Shown piece by piece: positions 17,060 to 25,297 of a DNA stretch of 64,000 nucleotides (position 1 is its first letter; the number at the start of each line of letters is the position of its first letter). The translations under genes were made by a program, and so were the position numbers. The notes below the pieces were generated by a model, which was not told where the DNA came from, did not search any database, and saw only the letters and a program-made list of their open reading frames with translations. Location of the stretch: contig NZ_CP162488.1 in the NCBI RefSeq assembly GCF_041242975.1, positions 3,524,001 to 3,588,000 on the forward strand. The letters run 5' to 3'. Source of the stretch: Xanthomonas sp. DAR 35659 (GTDB lineage: Bacteria; Pseudomonadota; Gammaproteobacteria; Xanthomonadales; Xanthomonadaceae).

Positions 17060-18130
17060 GTGTACAAGGTGACCATCCAGCCGCAGTGGGAATTGCGCAC
17101 CGAGGACGGCCAGCGCCTGCCGCCGCGGCTGGTGGAGCTGCTGCTGGCGATCCGCGACACCGGTTCGCTGGCCGCGGCGTGCCGCCAGCTGGGGCTGTCC
17201 TACCGCTACGCCTGGGGCACCCTGCGCGAGGCGCGGCGACTGTTCGGGCAGCCCCTGCTGCGCGCCACCCGCGGCCGCGGCGCGCGCCTGGCGCCGATCG
17301 GCGAGCGCCTGGTGTGGGCCGAACAGCGCGTCGCCGCGCGCCTGGCGCCGACCCTGGAAAGCCTGGCCAGCGAACTGGAGACCGAACTGGAGCGCGCGTT
17401 CCGCCAGGAAGCGGCGCCGCTGCGCCTGCATGCATCGCACGGCTTCGGGGTGGAGACCCTGCGCCGCTGCATGGTGCTGGCCGGCGCGCCGCTGGACCTG
17501 AAGTACCGCAGCCCGGACGATGCGCTGGCGGCGCTGCGCAACGACGCCTGCGACCTGGCCAGCCTGCATCTGCCGATCGGCGAGCTGGAGAACGAACTGC
17601 TCGACCACTATCGCGACCGGCTCGACCCGCACGGCGATTGCGTGCTGCACCTGGCCACGCGCACCCAGGGCCTGGTGGTGGCGCCGGGCAATCCGAGGCG
17701 CATCCAGGCCCTGCCCGACCTGCTGCGCGCCGACGTCCGCTTCATCCAGCGCCAGCCCGGTTCGGGCACGCGCCTGCTGCTGGAGCGCCTGCTGGCGCGC
17801 CAGGGCCTGGCGGCGAACGCCCTGCATGGCCCGGACATGGAGGAACTGACCCACGCCGCGGTCGCCGCCTACGTCGCCAGTGGCCTGGCCGACGCCGGCT
17901 TCGGCCTGGAACCGCCGGCGCGGCGCTACGGCCTGGACTTCATCCCGATCGTCGACGAGCGCTACTTCCTGTTGTGCCGCCGCGATGCGCTGGACAGCGG
18001 GCGGCTGGCGCCGATCGTGGATCTGCTGCGCAGCGAGACGTTCCAGTACGAGCTCGGCCTGCTGCCCGGCTACGACGCGCGCGACTGCGGCCGCGTGCAA
18101 AGCGTGGCCGAGGCGTTCGCCGGATGTTGA
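17060..18130 (+). CDS. ModE/LysR-type HTH regulator with periplasmic-binding-like domain
   Basis: DNA-binding regulator of about 356 aa. The N-terminus (LVELLLAIRDTGSLAAACRQ, then LGLSYRYAWGTLREARRLFG) is a winged helix of the LysR/ModE kind. From about residue 110 a type-2 periplasmic-binding-like fold follows (LRLHASHGFGVETLRR, PDDALAALRNDACDLASLHL, RQPGSGTRLLLERLL), as in TupA/ModA-like sensor domains. The start is taken as GTG 17060; an upstream TTG at 17033 would lie inside the palindrome. Divergence from the formate cluster suggests it controls that cluster, possibly in response to molybdate, tungstate or a substrate. The ligand is not known. Confidence 0.8.
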   Translation: MYKVTIQPQWELRTEDGQRLPPRLVELLLAIRDTGSLAAACRQLGLSYRYAWGTLREARRLFGQPLLRATRGRGARLAPIGERLVWAEQRVAARLAPTLESLASELETELERAFRQEAAPLRLHASHGFGVETLRRCMVLAGAPLDLKYRSPDDALAALRNDACDLASLHLPIGELENELLDHYRDRLDPHGDCVLHLATRTQGLVVAPGNPRRIQALPDLLRADVRFIQRQPGSGTRLLLERLLARQGLAANALHGPDMEELTHAAVAAYVASGLADAGFGLEPPARRYGLDFIPIVDERYFLLCRRDALDSGRLAPIVDLLRSETFQYELGLLPGYDARDCGRVQSVAEAFAGC

Positions 18131-18215
18131 ACACCGCGACGCCGGCCATGCGGACGCTCGCCTCGCCCTTCCCTCCTCGGCGGCACCGCCATGCGATGCG
18201 ACAGGACGCAACGCC

Positions 18216-18830
18216 ATGAACACGACGATTCCCGGCCCCGACGGCCGTCCGCGCTGCGCCTGGTGCGCGGCGGCGCCGGCGTTCTTCCACTACCACGACA
18301 GCGAATGGGGCTTTCCGGTCGGCGACGACCGGCGCCTGTTCGAGAAGCTGAGCCTGGAAGCGTTCCAGTGCGGCTTGAGCTGGCGCACCATCCTGGCCAA
18401 GCGCGAGAACTTCCGCGCCGCCTTCCTCGATTTCGACTTCCACCGGCTGGCCGAGTTCGGCGAGCGCGACGTGGCGCGGCTGCTGCGCGACGCCGGCATC
18501 GTGCGCCATCGCGGCAAGATCGAGGCGGTCATCCACAACGCGCGCCAGGCGCGCGCGCTGGTCGAGCGCGAGGGCTCGCTGGCGGCGTTCCTGTGGCGCC
18601 ACGAACCCGATCCGGCGAGCCCGGTCGCGTCGCAGCCGGTCTCCACCTCACCCGAATCGGTAGCGCTGTCGAAAGCCTTGAAGAAGCTGGGCTGGAAATT
18701 CGTCGGACCGACCACGGTGTATGCGTTCATGCAGGCCATGGGACTGGTGAACGATCACGCCGAGGCATGCGCGATCCGCGCCGAGGTGGCGCTGGCCAGG
18801 CAACGCTTCCGACGCCCGACCGCACGTTGA
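18216..18830 (+). CDS. tag: DNA-3-methyladenine glycosylase I
   Basis: Base-excision repair enzyme that removes 3-methyladenine from DNA; 204 aa. Zinc-snap ligands can be matched: Cys14 in RCAWC, His27 in YHDSEWG, and the His and Cys of VNDHAEAC near the C-terminus. FEKLSLEAFQCGLSWRTIL carries the conserved glutamate and substrate-pocket residues, and KFVGPTTVYAFMQAMG is another signature. It follows the regulator by 85 bp on the same strand but has no obvious functional tie to it. Confidence 0.96.
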   Translation: MNTTIPGPDGRPRCAWCAAAPAFFHYHDSEWGFPVGDDRRLFEKLSLEAFQCGLSWRTILAKRENFRAAFLDFDFHRLAEFGERDVARLLRDAGIVRHRGKIEAVIHNARQARALVEREGSLAAFLWRHEPDPASPVASQPVSTSPESVALSKALKKLGWKFVGPTTVYAFMQAMGLVNDHAEACAIRAEVALARQRFRRPTAR

Positions 18831-19039
18831 TCACGGCGCCGCGGCATGGACATCGCCGTACCGCGTGAAACGCCGCCGAGCATCGAGTCGACCACGCACA
18901 GCCAGCGAGAGACACGACAAGCTGGGCGGCGGAAATCGGCGCCGGCGCCGCTGTGAGCCATTCCTGCCAGCGAAGGCCAGCGGCCATCGGCCCGCCGCGT
19001 CGGTTAGGCTTGCCGCCCCTTCGCACGCGAATCTGCCTC

Positions 19040-19633
19040 ATGCCCATGCCGCTCCGCTTCGGCCTGACCGCCGGCCTACTGCTGCTCGCCAGCCACGGCG
19101 CCCACGCCGCCGACCTGCCCGCCGACCTGCTGCGCCAACTGCCGGCCGGCTACCTGCCGCTGGAGACCCTGCGCGCCGACCTGGACGGCGATGGCCGCGC
19201 CGACTACCTGGTGGCGCTGCAGCAACGCGGCGAAGCCGAGCGCACCCCGGCGCCGGCGCGACCGCTGCTGATCTTCGTGCAACAGGCCGACGGCCATTAC
19301 CGGCTGGCCGCGCGCAACGACCGCGTGGTGCTCAAGCGCGACGAGGGCGGCCAGTGCGACCCCTTCACCGACAGCGACGACCCGTTCGCGGCCAAGGGCC
19401 GCTATTTCACCGTGCAGAACGGCGTCTCCTGCGGCGGGCACTGGACCGACTTCACCACCTTCCGCTACGAACCCGAGCGCAAGACCTGGCTGTTCCACAA
19501 GCGCATCCGCCAGAGCTGGCAGCTGAATTCGGATGCGTCGCCGAACGCCGATGCGCTGCGCAAGACCGCCGACAAGGTGGACGCGGCCGATCCCAAGCAT
19601 CCGCTGACCTTCGCCGAGTACGTGCCGGACTGA
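19040..19633 (+). CDS. Secreted hypothetical protein with a DxDGDG calcium-loop-like motif
   Basis: A 197-aa product with a Sec signal (LTAGLLLLASHGAHA, cleavage near residue 24) that should be periplasmic. Residues around 50-62, RADLDGDGRADYLVALQ, resemble the metal loop of VCBS/FG-GAP repeats, present here once. Two cysteines (GGQCDPF and VSCGGHW) could form a disulfide. I do not recognise a named family. The start at 19040 is preferred because the signal peptide begins there. Neighbours give no clue to function. Confidence 0.7.
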   Translation: MPMPLRFGLTAGLLLLASHGAHAADLPADLLRQLPAGYLPLETLRADLDGDGRADYLVALQQRGEAERTPAPARPLLIFVQQADGHYRLAARNDRVVLKRDEGGQCDPFTDSDDPFAAKGRYFTVQNGVSCGGHWTDFTTFRYEPERKTWLFHKRIRQSWQLNSDASPNADALRKTADKVDAADPKHPLTFAEYVPD

Positions 19634-19886
19634 ACCCACGCACGCCTGCGCCGCGGCGACGCCGGCGCAAACACCGCGCGGCGGCTGGGACGGCGCGATC
19701 GTCTCCGACAACGGCCTGGCCGCCGCCTCGTTGCGCCCGGCATAACCCGCGCCTTGACGCTTCAGCTGCGCACGCGGCAGCGCCGTGGCGGTCTGCTCCG
19801 CGGCGGCGGCTGCCATGTCCGACTCCGGCCAGCGCGACGGCGCGGCGACAGGCACGCTGCGCAGCCCATCCGCTGTGGAGCGCCCA

Positions 19887-20357
19887 ATGTCCAGTTTCCT
19901 TTGCGTCGGCCTGCCGGCCGCACCGTTCGCCCCGCTGTTCGACCTCGATGCGACGCAGTTGCAGGCGCGCGCCGCGCGCCGCGTCCACGCCGATGCCGCG
20001 CCCGGCTTTCCATGCCGGGTCAGCCTGGAAGACGCGCAACCCGGCGAGGAACTGTTGCTGCTGCACTACCTGCACCAAGCGGCGCAGACGCCGTACCGCG
20101 CCGCCGGACCGATCTACGTGCGCCGCCACGCGCGCACCGCCGTGCCGATGCCGAACCAGGTGCCGCCGGCCATCGCGCGCCGCCTGATCTCGCTGCGCGG
20201 CTACGACGCCGAGGACATGATGATCGCCGCCGATGTGCATGCCGGGGACACGGTCGCGGCGGCGATCGTGCAGGCCTTCGCCGATCCGCGCGTGCGCTAC
20301 CTGCATCTGCACCATGCGCGCCAGGGCTGTTTCGCGTGCAGGGTCGAGCGGGTGTGA
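19887..20357 (+). CDS. DUF1203 family protein
   Basis: A 156-aa cytoplasmic protein of unknown function. FLCVGLPAAPFAPLFDL, PCRVSLEDAQPGEELLLLHY, PYRAAGPIYVRR and VRYLHLHHARQGCFACRVER match the DUF1203 pattern as I remember it, with a conserved terminal CFAC motif. A GGAG seven bases before ATG 19887 fixes the start. About 250 bp upstream contain no gene. Confidence 0.8.
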   Translation: MSSFLCVGLPAAPFAPLFDLDATQLQARAARRVHADAAPGFPCRVSLEDAQPGEELLLLHYLHQAAQTPYRAAGPIYVRRHARTAVPMPNQVPPAIARRLISLRGYDAEDMMIAADVHAGDTVAAAIVQAFADPRVRYLHLHHARQGCFACRVERV

Positions 20358-20565
20358 GCGCCAGGCCGGGAACGCGGGAGGCGATCTGGTGCCAATCGCC
20401 AACGAACGATCGGGACGGGAAGCATCGACCACCAGCGACCGCCTGACGCCAGGTGCAGCGGAACGCGCCCTGCGCGATCGCCCAGTGATTCCCTGCGCCG
20501 GCCGGGCCGCAAGGGACGCGACGGCCAACGGATTCCCGGCCTGAACGGCCTGAATGCCCGCCCAC

Positions 20566-20590
20566 AAAAAAGGCCAGGAAACCTGGCCTT
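20566..20590 (-). terminator. Rho-independent terminator of the H-NS gene
   Basis: A perfect nine-base-pair stem (AAGGCCAGG / CCTGGCCTT) closes an AAA loop. A run of T on the minus strand follows. It lies 12 bp beyond the hns stop codon. Confidence 0.85.
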
Positions 20591-20602
20591 GTTTGTGTCC
20601 GA

Positions 20603-21007
20603 TCAGTATTTGACCAGCGGGAACTTCAGATCCGGGTGGCGCGCCTTCCATTCGTTGTAGGCGGCGGTGCCTTCCCAGGCGGCGAAGGCCTTCGGGGTGC
20701 GGCCACGGCCGGACCAGGTCTCGCCGGTATGCGGCAGCTGGTACTTCGGCTTGACCTCGCTGCGGCCGCCGGCGGACTTGGCGCTGGCCGCCTTCGGCGC
20801 GGCGCTGGTCACGTACGCGGCGATCTCGTTGCGCTGCTTGGCGCTGAAGAACTCGGCGAACTGCTCCAGCAACGACAGGATGTTGGCATGGGCGGCGCTG
20901 GTCTCGCCTTCGCGCGCCTGCTTCTCCTGCTCTTCCAGCTTGCGCATTTCTTCCTGCAGCTTGGCCTTGGCTTCGGCGATTTGTTGCAAGTTGCGAACTT
21001 CCGTCAT
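20603..21007 (-). CDS. H-NS family nucleoid protein
   Basis: DNA-binding silencer of 134 aa. The N-terminal half is a charged coiled-coil oligomerisation region (LQQIAEAKAKLQEEMRKLEE). The C-terminus has YQLPHTGETWSGRGRTPKAF, the H-NS DNA-binding loop, with the minor-groove GRGR core. The start is placed at 21007 (MTEVRNLQ); 16 upstream in-frame residues lack family support. It lies next to tRNA-Ala with its integrated element. XrvA/XrvB-type H-NS proteins regulate virulence genes in Xanthomonas; which one this is cannot be decided here. Confidence 0.92.
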   Translation of the reverse strand: MTEVRNLQQIAEAKAKLQEEMRKLEEQEKQAREGETSAAHANILSLLEQFAEFFSAKQRNEIAAYVTSAAPKAASAKSAGGRSEVKPKYQLPHTGETWSGRGRTPKAFAAWEGTAAYNEWKARHPDLKFPLVKY

Positions 21008-21065
21008 GTTTCGAGGACCCGTATATAAAAATTTGGAACGGACGGAATATTTCATCCGGAACGAG

Positions 21066-21088
21066 GAAATCGCCTGATGGGCGATTTC
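21066..21088 (-). promoter_or_regulatory. Hairpin in the hns leader
   Basis: Perfect nine-base arms GAAATCGCC and GGCGATTTC surround TGATG, 59 bp upstream of the hns start. No T-run follows, so it is not an obvious terminator. It may be an operator or an mRNA leader structure. Confidence 0.45.
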
Positions 21089-21243
21089 GGCCCGCGAGTA
21101 TATCGAGTCCGCCCAGCAACTGCCGGAATGGCGGCCCGGCCGTGGCCATCACGCCACGCGCCGCTGGCGCCACGGTTGCAGATCCGGCGCGCGCCGTGCG
21201 TGCGCCGCCGGCAGCGGCATCGCGCTCGATCGCACCGCCCCTC

Positions 21244-21273
21244 TTGGCACGCGCACCCCTAGCCAGTTAGACT
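21244..21273 (+). promoter_or_regulatory. Probable promoter of tRNA-Ala
   Basis: TTGGCA at 21244 and TAGACT at 21268 are separated by 18 bp. The tRNA begins 13 bp after the minus-10 box, with a GC-containing discriminator. Confidence 0.5.
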
Positions 21274-21286
21274 ATGCGTCTGATGT

Positions 21287-21362
<76 letters not shown>

Positions 21363-21388
21363 TCTTTCCGTCCTAGACGGTGCAAACG

Positions 21389-21430
21389 AGGCCAGAAAGC
21401 CCTGCGACACAAGGCTTTCCGGCCTTTTTT
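21389..21430 (+). terminator. Terminator after tRNA-Ala, carried by the element
   Basis: AGGCC and GAAAGCC pair with GGCTTTC and GGCCT around an A-C mismatch and an 11-base loop. TTTTTT follows. It lies on the element side of attL, so it replaces the chromosomal terminator now found beyond attR at 25695. Confidence 0.8.
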
Positions 21431-21466
21431 GTTTCCGAGGCAGTCTAGCCGAGACCGCGCAAATCC

Positions 21467-21524
21467 GGCGGTAGCTGACGGTAATTTTGGCGGTAGCAAG
21501 GGCATCCCCTACCCTGTTACCGTC
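21467..21524. promoter_or_regulatory. Left arm-type repeats (integrase binding candidates)
   Basis: GGCGGTAG at 21467 and 21489, GACGGTAA at 21477 and its exact inverse TTACCGTC at 21517 lie just before the integrase gene. Matching GGCGGTAA repeats occur at the other end of the element (25587, 25599). Repeats shared by both ends fit arm-type integrase sites. Confidence 0.5.
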
Positions 21525-21537
21525 AAGGAGCCGCCCA

Positions 21538-22767
21538 ATGCCTCTCACCGATACCGCCATCCGTAAAGCGAAACCCGCCGCCACGCCTCAGAAGCTGCGC
21601 GACGGCAACGGCCTGTATCTGCTGCTACGACCCGACGGCGCACGCTGGTGGCGCTACGACTATCGCCGCCCGGTCACTGGCAAGCGCAACACCCTGTCGT
21701 TCGGCACCTATCCGGAAGTGAGCCTCACGGACGCGCGAGAGAGACTGGCGGAAGCGCGCCGCCTACTTGCGGCCAAGATCGACCCCGGCGAACAGCGGAA
21801 GGCCGTCAAGGCCGCTGGCGAGGCCGCCGCCGCGAACAGCTTCGAGGTCGTCGCCCGAGAGTGGTTCGCCAAGCAGCAGAAGGATTGGAGTACCCAGTAC
21901 TCGGACAAGATCATCCGCCGCTTGCAGAGCGACATCTTTCCCTGGATCGGCAGCAGCCCCATCGCAGCCATCACCGCCCCGGAACTGCTGAAGCACCTGG
22001 AGCGGATCGAACAGCGAGGCGCCATCGAGACTGCTCATCGAGCCTTGCAGACCTGCGGCGCAGTCTTTCGGTACGCAGTGCGTACTGGCCGGGCCGAAGC
22101 CGATCCGACAGGTGCATTGAAAGGAGCGCTGACTCCCTGGCGATCCATGCCGTTCGCTGCTGCCACCACATCGGAGGAAGCGACGACCGTGCTGCGGAAG
22201 ATTGACATAAGCACCAGCCGGCCAGTGGTCAGGAGTGCCCTGCGACTGGCACCGTTGCTGTTCGCCAGACCCGGCGAGCTTGTCCGCATGAGGTGGGCGG
22301 AGTTGGACCTTGACGCCGGACAGTGGCGTTACTTCGTGACCAAGACCAAGCGCACCCATATCGCCGCCCTTTCGACTCAGGCAGTGGAAATTCTGCGCGA
22401 CCTACACCCCCTTACCGGACGCGGCGAGTTCGTTTTCCCTGGTGGGCGCGACCCTCGCAAGCACATGTCTGGCAATGCCATTTTAGTGGCAGCGCGACGC
22501 TGCGGCATCGAGAAAGACGAAAGCACCATCCACGGCTTCCGACACATGGCAAGCACGCTACTGAACGAAATGGGCCGCTGGAACCCCGATGCAATCGAAT
22601 CCGCCCTAACCCATAAGATGCCTGGAGTGCGCGGCATCTACAATCAAGCACAGTATTTGGACGAACGCCGCAAGATGATGCAGGCTTGGGCGGACAACCT
22701 CGACACATTGAAAGCTGACCCTGCGAACAAGGTTGTTCTCTTCAAGCACAGAGTGACGCGTGGGTAA
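21538..22767 (+). CDS. Tyrosine recombinase/integrase (DUF4102 P4-type)
   Basis: Site-specific recombinase of 409 aa that inserts and excises the element at the tRNA-Ala gene. The N-terminal DUF4102 domain (MPLTDTAIRKAKP, then LRDGNGLYLLLRPDG) is typical of P4-like integrases. A SAM-like core-binding domain follows (SFEVVAREWFAKQQKDW). The catalytic domain shows Arg244 (ARPGE), Lys near 269-271, His332 and Arg335 (HGFRHMAST), His359 and the Tyr368 nucleophile (GIYNQAQYLDERR). AAGGAG before ATG 21538 fixes the start. All active-site residues are present, so the protein may be functional. Confidence 0.95.
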   Translation: MPLTDTAIRKAKPAATPQKLRDGNGLYLLLRPDGARWWRYDYRRPVTGKRNTLSFGTYPEVSLTDARERLAEARRLLAAKIDPGEQRKAVKAAGEAAAANSFEVVAREWFAKQQKDWSTQYSDKIIRRLQSDIFPWIGSSPIAAITAPELLKHLERIEQRGAIETAHRALQTCGAVFRYAVRTGRAEADPTGALKGALTPWRSMPFAAATTSEEATTVLRKIDISTSRPVVRSALRLAPLLFARPGELVRMRWAELDLDAGQWRYFVTKTKRTHIAALSTQAVEILRDLHPLTGRGEFVFPGGRDPRKHMSGNAILVAARRCGIEKDESTIHGFRHMASTLLNEMGRWNPDAIESALTHKMPGVRGIYNQAQYLDERRKMMQAWADNLDTLKADPANKVVLFKHRVTRG

Positions 22768-22779
22768 GCTATAAGCCGT

Positions 22780-22810
22780 GGGCGGGGCATCTTTTCCGAG
22801 CGCCCCGCCC
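22780..22810. terminator. Hairpin between convergent integrase and membrane-protein genes
   Basis: Nine-base arms GGGCGGGGC and GCCCCGCCC surround a 13-base loop. No clear T-run follows on either strand, so termination is possible but weakly supported. Confidence 0.4.
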
Positions 22811-22832
22811 TTCGCCTACGCCACCAGAATCA

Positions 22833-23255
22833 TCAAACGATTGGCTTGCTACGCATTGCTCGGTGCAGTAAGACGAACGACTCGCGAGCACGCACAAGCC
22901 CCATCCTCATTTCGGTAATGGAGTCCACGGACTTACCCATGTAGAAGGCCACATCGTCAGGCGATCCGATCATGCCTTCCAGCACCTCAAGCTGAGCCCC
23001 CGCAATGAGTGGGTTCGCCAACTTGCCGTAACTCAGGGAATCTGCAAGGCTCTTGAGGCAGATTGCAATAAAGTAGGTTTTCTCTGCGGCATCGGCTCCC
23101 GCTTCCGCTGCGACGAAATCCGCTTTGGCTTTCACTGCTGAAGCAAGTGCCTCCACGGCATTGATACTTTGGCGGAACCGCCAGAAGCTCCACAGGTACC
23201 GCGCAAGCCAAAGACCCGCTGCGCATACCGCGACCGTTCCTATGAACTCAAGCAT
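22833..23255 (-). CDS. Hypothetical single-pass membrane protein
   Basis: A 140-aa product beginning MLEFIGTVAVCAAGLWLARY, one N-terminal membrane helix followed by an Arg-rich junction (WRFRQS). The rest is mostly helical and soluble (AVEALASAVKAKADFVAAEA). AGGAGG just upstream of ATG 23255 gives a strong start. I recognise no family. It lies 40 bp after the lipoprotein gene, so the two form a minus-strand pair. The membrane anchor and lipoprotein partner suggest an envelope function. Confidence 0.7.
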   Translation of the reverse strand: MLEFIGTVAVCAAGLWLARYLWSFWRFRQSINAVEALASAVKAKADFVAAEAGADAAEKTYFIAICLKSLADSLSYGKLANPLIAGAQLEVLEGMIGSPDDVAFYMGKSVDSITEMRMGLVRARESFVLLHRAMRSKPIV

Positions 23256-23295
23256 TGCGCCTCCTGCGGCAACGGCATCTGTATCGTTTCGGTGG

Positions 23296-23622
23296 CTACT
23301 GCTGACTGGGCGAACCAGTGCATTGGAACTCAACGGTCACTCGCCTTGATCCGCAGTTTCCGAATCCTCGGCGCGACAGGCATTCGGTACTCTGCGAACC
23401 AAACGGCTCTGCGCCCTTGTACCCCCAATTCCTGCACTTCTGAGTGGCAAGTTGGACGGCCTCTTGTTCGCTCAAGTCGGGACGCTGGAACTCATTGCGC
23501 TCGTACGAAAGCGCAATCACACCATCTGCGCGGCTCGCTTTGGTTACCAGCCAGTCGGCATGAGTGGCACATGCGCCGACAAGCAGTACGACAGCCGCCG
23601 CACCGCAAAACTTCAATTTCAT
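23296..23622 (-). CDS. YecR-like lipoprotein
   Basis: A 108-aa lipoprotein precursor: MKLKFCGAAAVVLLVGAC, with acylated Cys18. The mature part (VIALSYERNEFQRPDLSEQ, CRNWGYKGAEPFG, TVEFQCTG) matches the YecR-like family pattern as I recall it, including its paired cysteines. E. coli yecR belongs to the flagellar regulon but has no defined role. Here it is cargo of the integrated element, transcribed away from the XRE gene. Confidence 0.7.
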   Translation of the reverse strand: MKLKFCGAAAVVLLVGACATHADWLVTKASRADGVIALSYERNEFQRPDLSEQEAVQLATQKCRNWGYKGAEPFGSQSTECLSRRGFGNCGSRRVTVEFQCTGSPSQQ

Positions 23623-23724
23623 GGTGAACCCCCTTGGCATTCGGACCCTAGTTGTACAGGGCAGTCGCAGAGCTGTCCGAGCGCTCCACCAAGGAATGAT
23701 AGAAGAGCCAGGCACCTATGTCAC

Positions 23725-23769
23725 TCATAGAGGGTGTCCTCATAGGGCGTGGTCCGATAGAGGTTGCCA
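23725..23769 (+). repeat. Three 15-bp direct repeats upstream of the XRE gene
   Basis: TCATAGAGGGTGTCC, TCATAGGGCGTGGTC and CGATAGAGGTTGCCA follow each other without gaps and share ATAG at exact 15-bp spacing. Units 1 and 2 match at 11 of 15 positions, and units 1 and 3 at 10. They lie between the divergent lipoprotein and XRE genes and could be iterated repressor sites or iterons. Confidence 0.55.
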
Positions 23770-23799
23770 CCGCATCGTTCTCACATGCCAGAGAAAGCG

Positions 23800-24033
23800 A
23801 TGCCAACCGATCCCCGTGTCCTGTTTGGGCTGCGACTTGCCGAGGTCCGTAAGGCCAAGGGACTCTCCCAGGAACGTCTTGCCTTGGAGAGCGGGTTGGC
23901 GCGTAGCTACCTGGGCGGCGTCGAGCGTGGACAGCGCAACATCGCGCTACTGAACATCTACCGCCTTGCCGAGGCGCTGGGCGTGCATCCGAGCTGCTTG
24001 CTAGAGCCAACATCCCCCACCAAAGCTCGGTAA
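23800..24033 (+). CDS. XRE-family helix-turn-helix regulator
   Basis: A 77-aa Cro/CI-like DNA-binding protein. FGLRLAEVRKAKGLSQERLA and LESGLARSYLGGVERGQRNI form the classic HTH, followed by LLNIYRLAEALGVHPSCLLE. Domain and protein are nearly the same length, so there is no effector domain. The ATG at 23800 has GAGA upstream; ATG 23785 would add five residues. It probably represses itself and the divergent lipoprotein gene through the 15-bp repeats next to it. Confidence 0.85.
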   Translation: MPTDPRVLFGLRLAEVRKAKGLSQERLALESGLARSYLGGVERGQRNIALLNIYRLAEALGVHPSCLLEPTSPTKAR

Positions 24034-24229
24034 CTTCAGGTATCGGCCAATCAGGCCATATCCATAAGTCATTGATTTTTAAGGAAAACTAATTTTGGTA
24101 CACCTACGGCGAAGGGACGCATCTTTCGTTGGCGCGTACCTTGGCACCCAGTATTAGCTGCCTCCTATCAGTAGCAGCAAGCTCAGGAAGCTGTGCGCGT
24201 CTCCTTTGAACACCTATTAGGAGACAACC

Positions 24230-25141
24230 ATGAAATACGACGCGGTAATGGAACAGTTCAAACAAGCCCAAACTCGCCTGATCAAGATTGGCGAGATACG
24301 AACCCACGACGCTCTGCAACCACGTGTTGCCCGCTTGGTACCGTTCAAGGACAAAGGGCGAGCCGAGGAAAGCAGCGAGCAACATATTGCTACGCTTCGC
24401 TTGGTACTGGAAGCGGCGGAGGATAAGCAGCTTGATCCGATTTGGCTCGCCGACATTGGTAGCGCCGAGCCGGTAGAAACTGGCTTGTATGTGGTCGATG
24501 GTCACCACCGCCTGAGGGCATACCAACAAGCAGGCAGAAAGCAAGTTCCGGCTGGTGTTTTAGCCCTAGATTGGCGGACGGCCCCGGTTGTTTCCAAGCT
24601 GGTGAACTGCACTGGCAGATCGCTCGCTCTTCACAACGAGCAGCGCCGGGACGCGGCTTGGCAATACCTTGCAGATCTAACGCATCGAGGAGCTATCGAG
24701 CTTCCCAGTGTTGGGGAGTCTTTACGCTCTGTCGCCGCTCGATTTGGCATCAGCAAGAGTACGGTAAGCAGCATGCTCACCAATATGCCGCACGTCATCG
24801 CTACAGAGTTCCACACGCTGGCGATAGACCCCGGCACGGGTTGGCCGAGGTGGCGACATGTACGCGAAGCAAAGAACCCTTGGCAAACAAGCCTGCCTAG
24901 CTCGGACCAGCAGCAGCTAGACCGGGATGCAGAAAGGGTTGCGCGCCACATAGTCAAGCTCGTGGATGGCTCATCCCCAGCCGTGCGCGCCAGAGCGCTT
25001 GAGATGCTGGCGAACGACGAGGTGAGTGCCACAGATCAACTCGCATCGGTGGAGCTTCTTGCTCCCTTCAGCCCAACACGCCGCCCTGTCCCAATTAGGA
25101 CACCCGCTGTCTCAGCGCAACCGGCACATCTGGACAACTGA
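24230..25141 (+). CDS. ParB/Srx-fold nuclease-like protein with HTH
   Basis: A 303-aa protein. The N-terminal domain ends in YVVDGHHRLRAYQQAGRKQV (residues 88-106), the signature of the ParB/sulfiredoxin fold. Residues 165-183, LRSVAARFGISKSTVSSML, are a helix-turn-helix. GGAGACAACC before ATG 24230 is a good ribosome site. No parA-like ATPase is present and no parS site was recognised, so partitioning is unlikely to be its only role. Related stand-alone ParB-like proteins act as CTP-dependent switches, nucleases or transcription factors; which applies here is not visible. Confidence 0.78.
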   Translation: MKYDAVMEQFKQAQTRLIKIGEIRTHDALQPRVARLVPFKDKGRAEESSEQHIATLRLVLEAAEDKQLDPIWLADIGSAEPVETGLYVVDGHHRLRAYQQAGRKQVPAGVLALDWRTAPVVSKLVNCTGRSLALHNEQRRDAAWQYLADLTHRGAIELPSVGESLRSVAARFGISKSTVSSMLTNMPHVIATEFHTLAIDPGTGWPRWRHVREAKNPWQTSLPSSDQQQLDRDAERVARHIVKLVDGSSPAVRARALEMLANDEVSATDQLASVELLAPFSPTRRPVPIRTPAVSAQPAHLDN

Positions 25142-25297
25142 CAGCCCCAGCCTGATTTGACCGCACTGCCGGCGGGAGATGAAACAAGATTTTCGCTGCG
25201 AAATTACGCGGCAGTCACTTAAACCATCCAAGGCCCAGCCGCCCCCATGCCGCCCCCTCCGGGGAAAGCTGCCCGACGGCAGGCACCACACCAACCC

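Noticed and set aside
18953..19633. Longer 226-aa version of the secreted hypothetical protein
   Set aside because: The Sec signal peptide begins at the internal ATG 19040, so upstream residues are not coding.
23725..23769. CRISPR-like short repeats
   Set aside because: The three 15-bp units are contiguous with no spacers.
24230..25141. Chromosome or plasmid partition system
   Set aside because: ParB-like domain present but no ParA partner and no parS-like palindrome found nearby.
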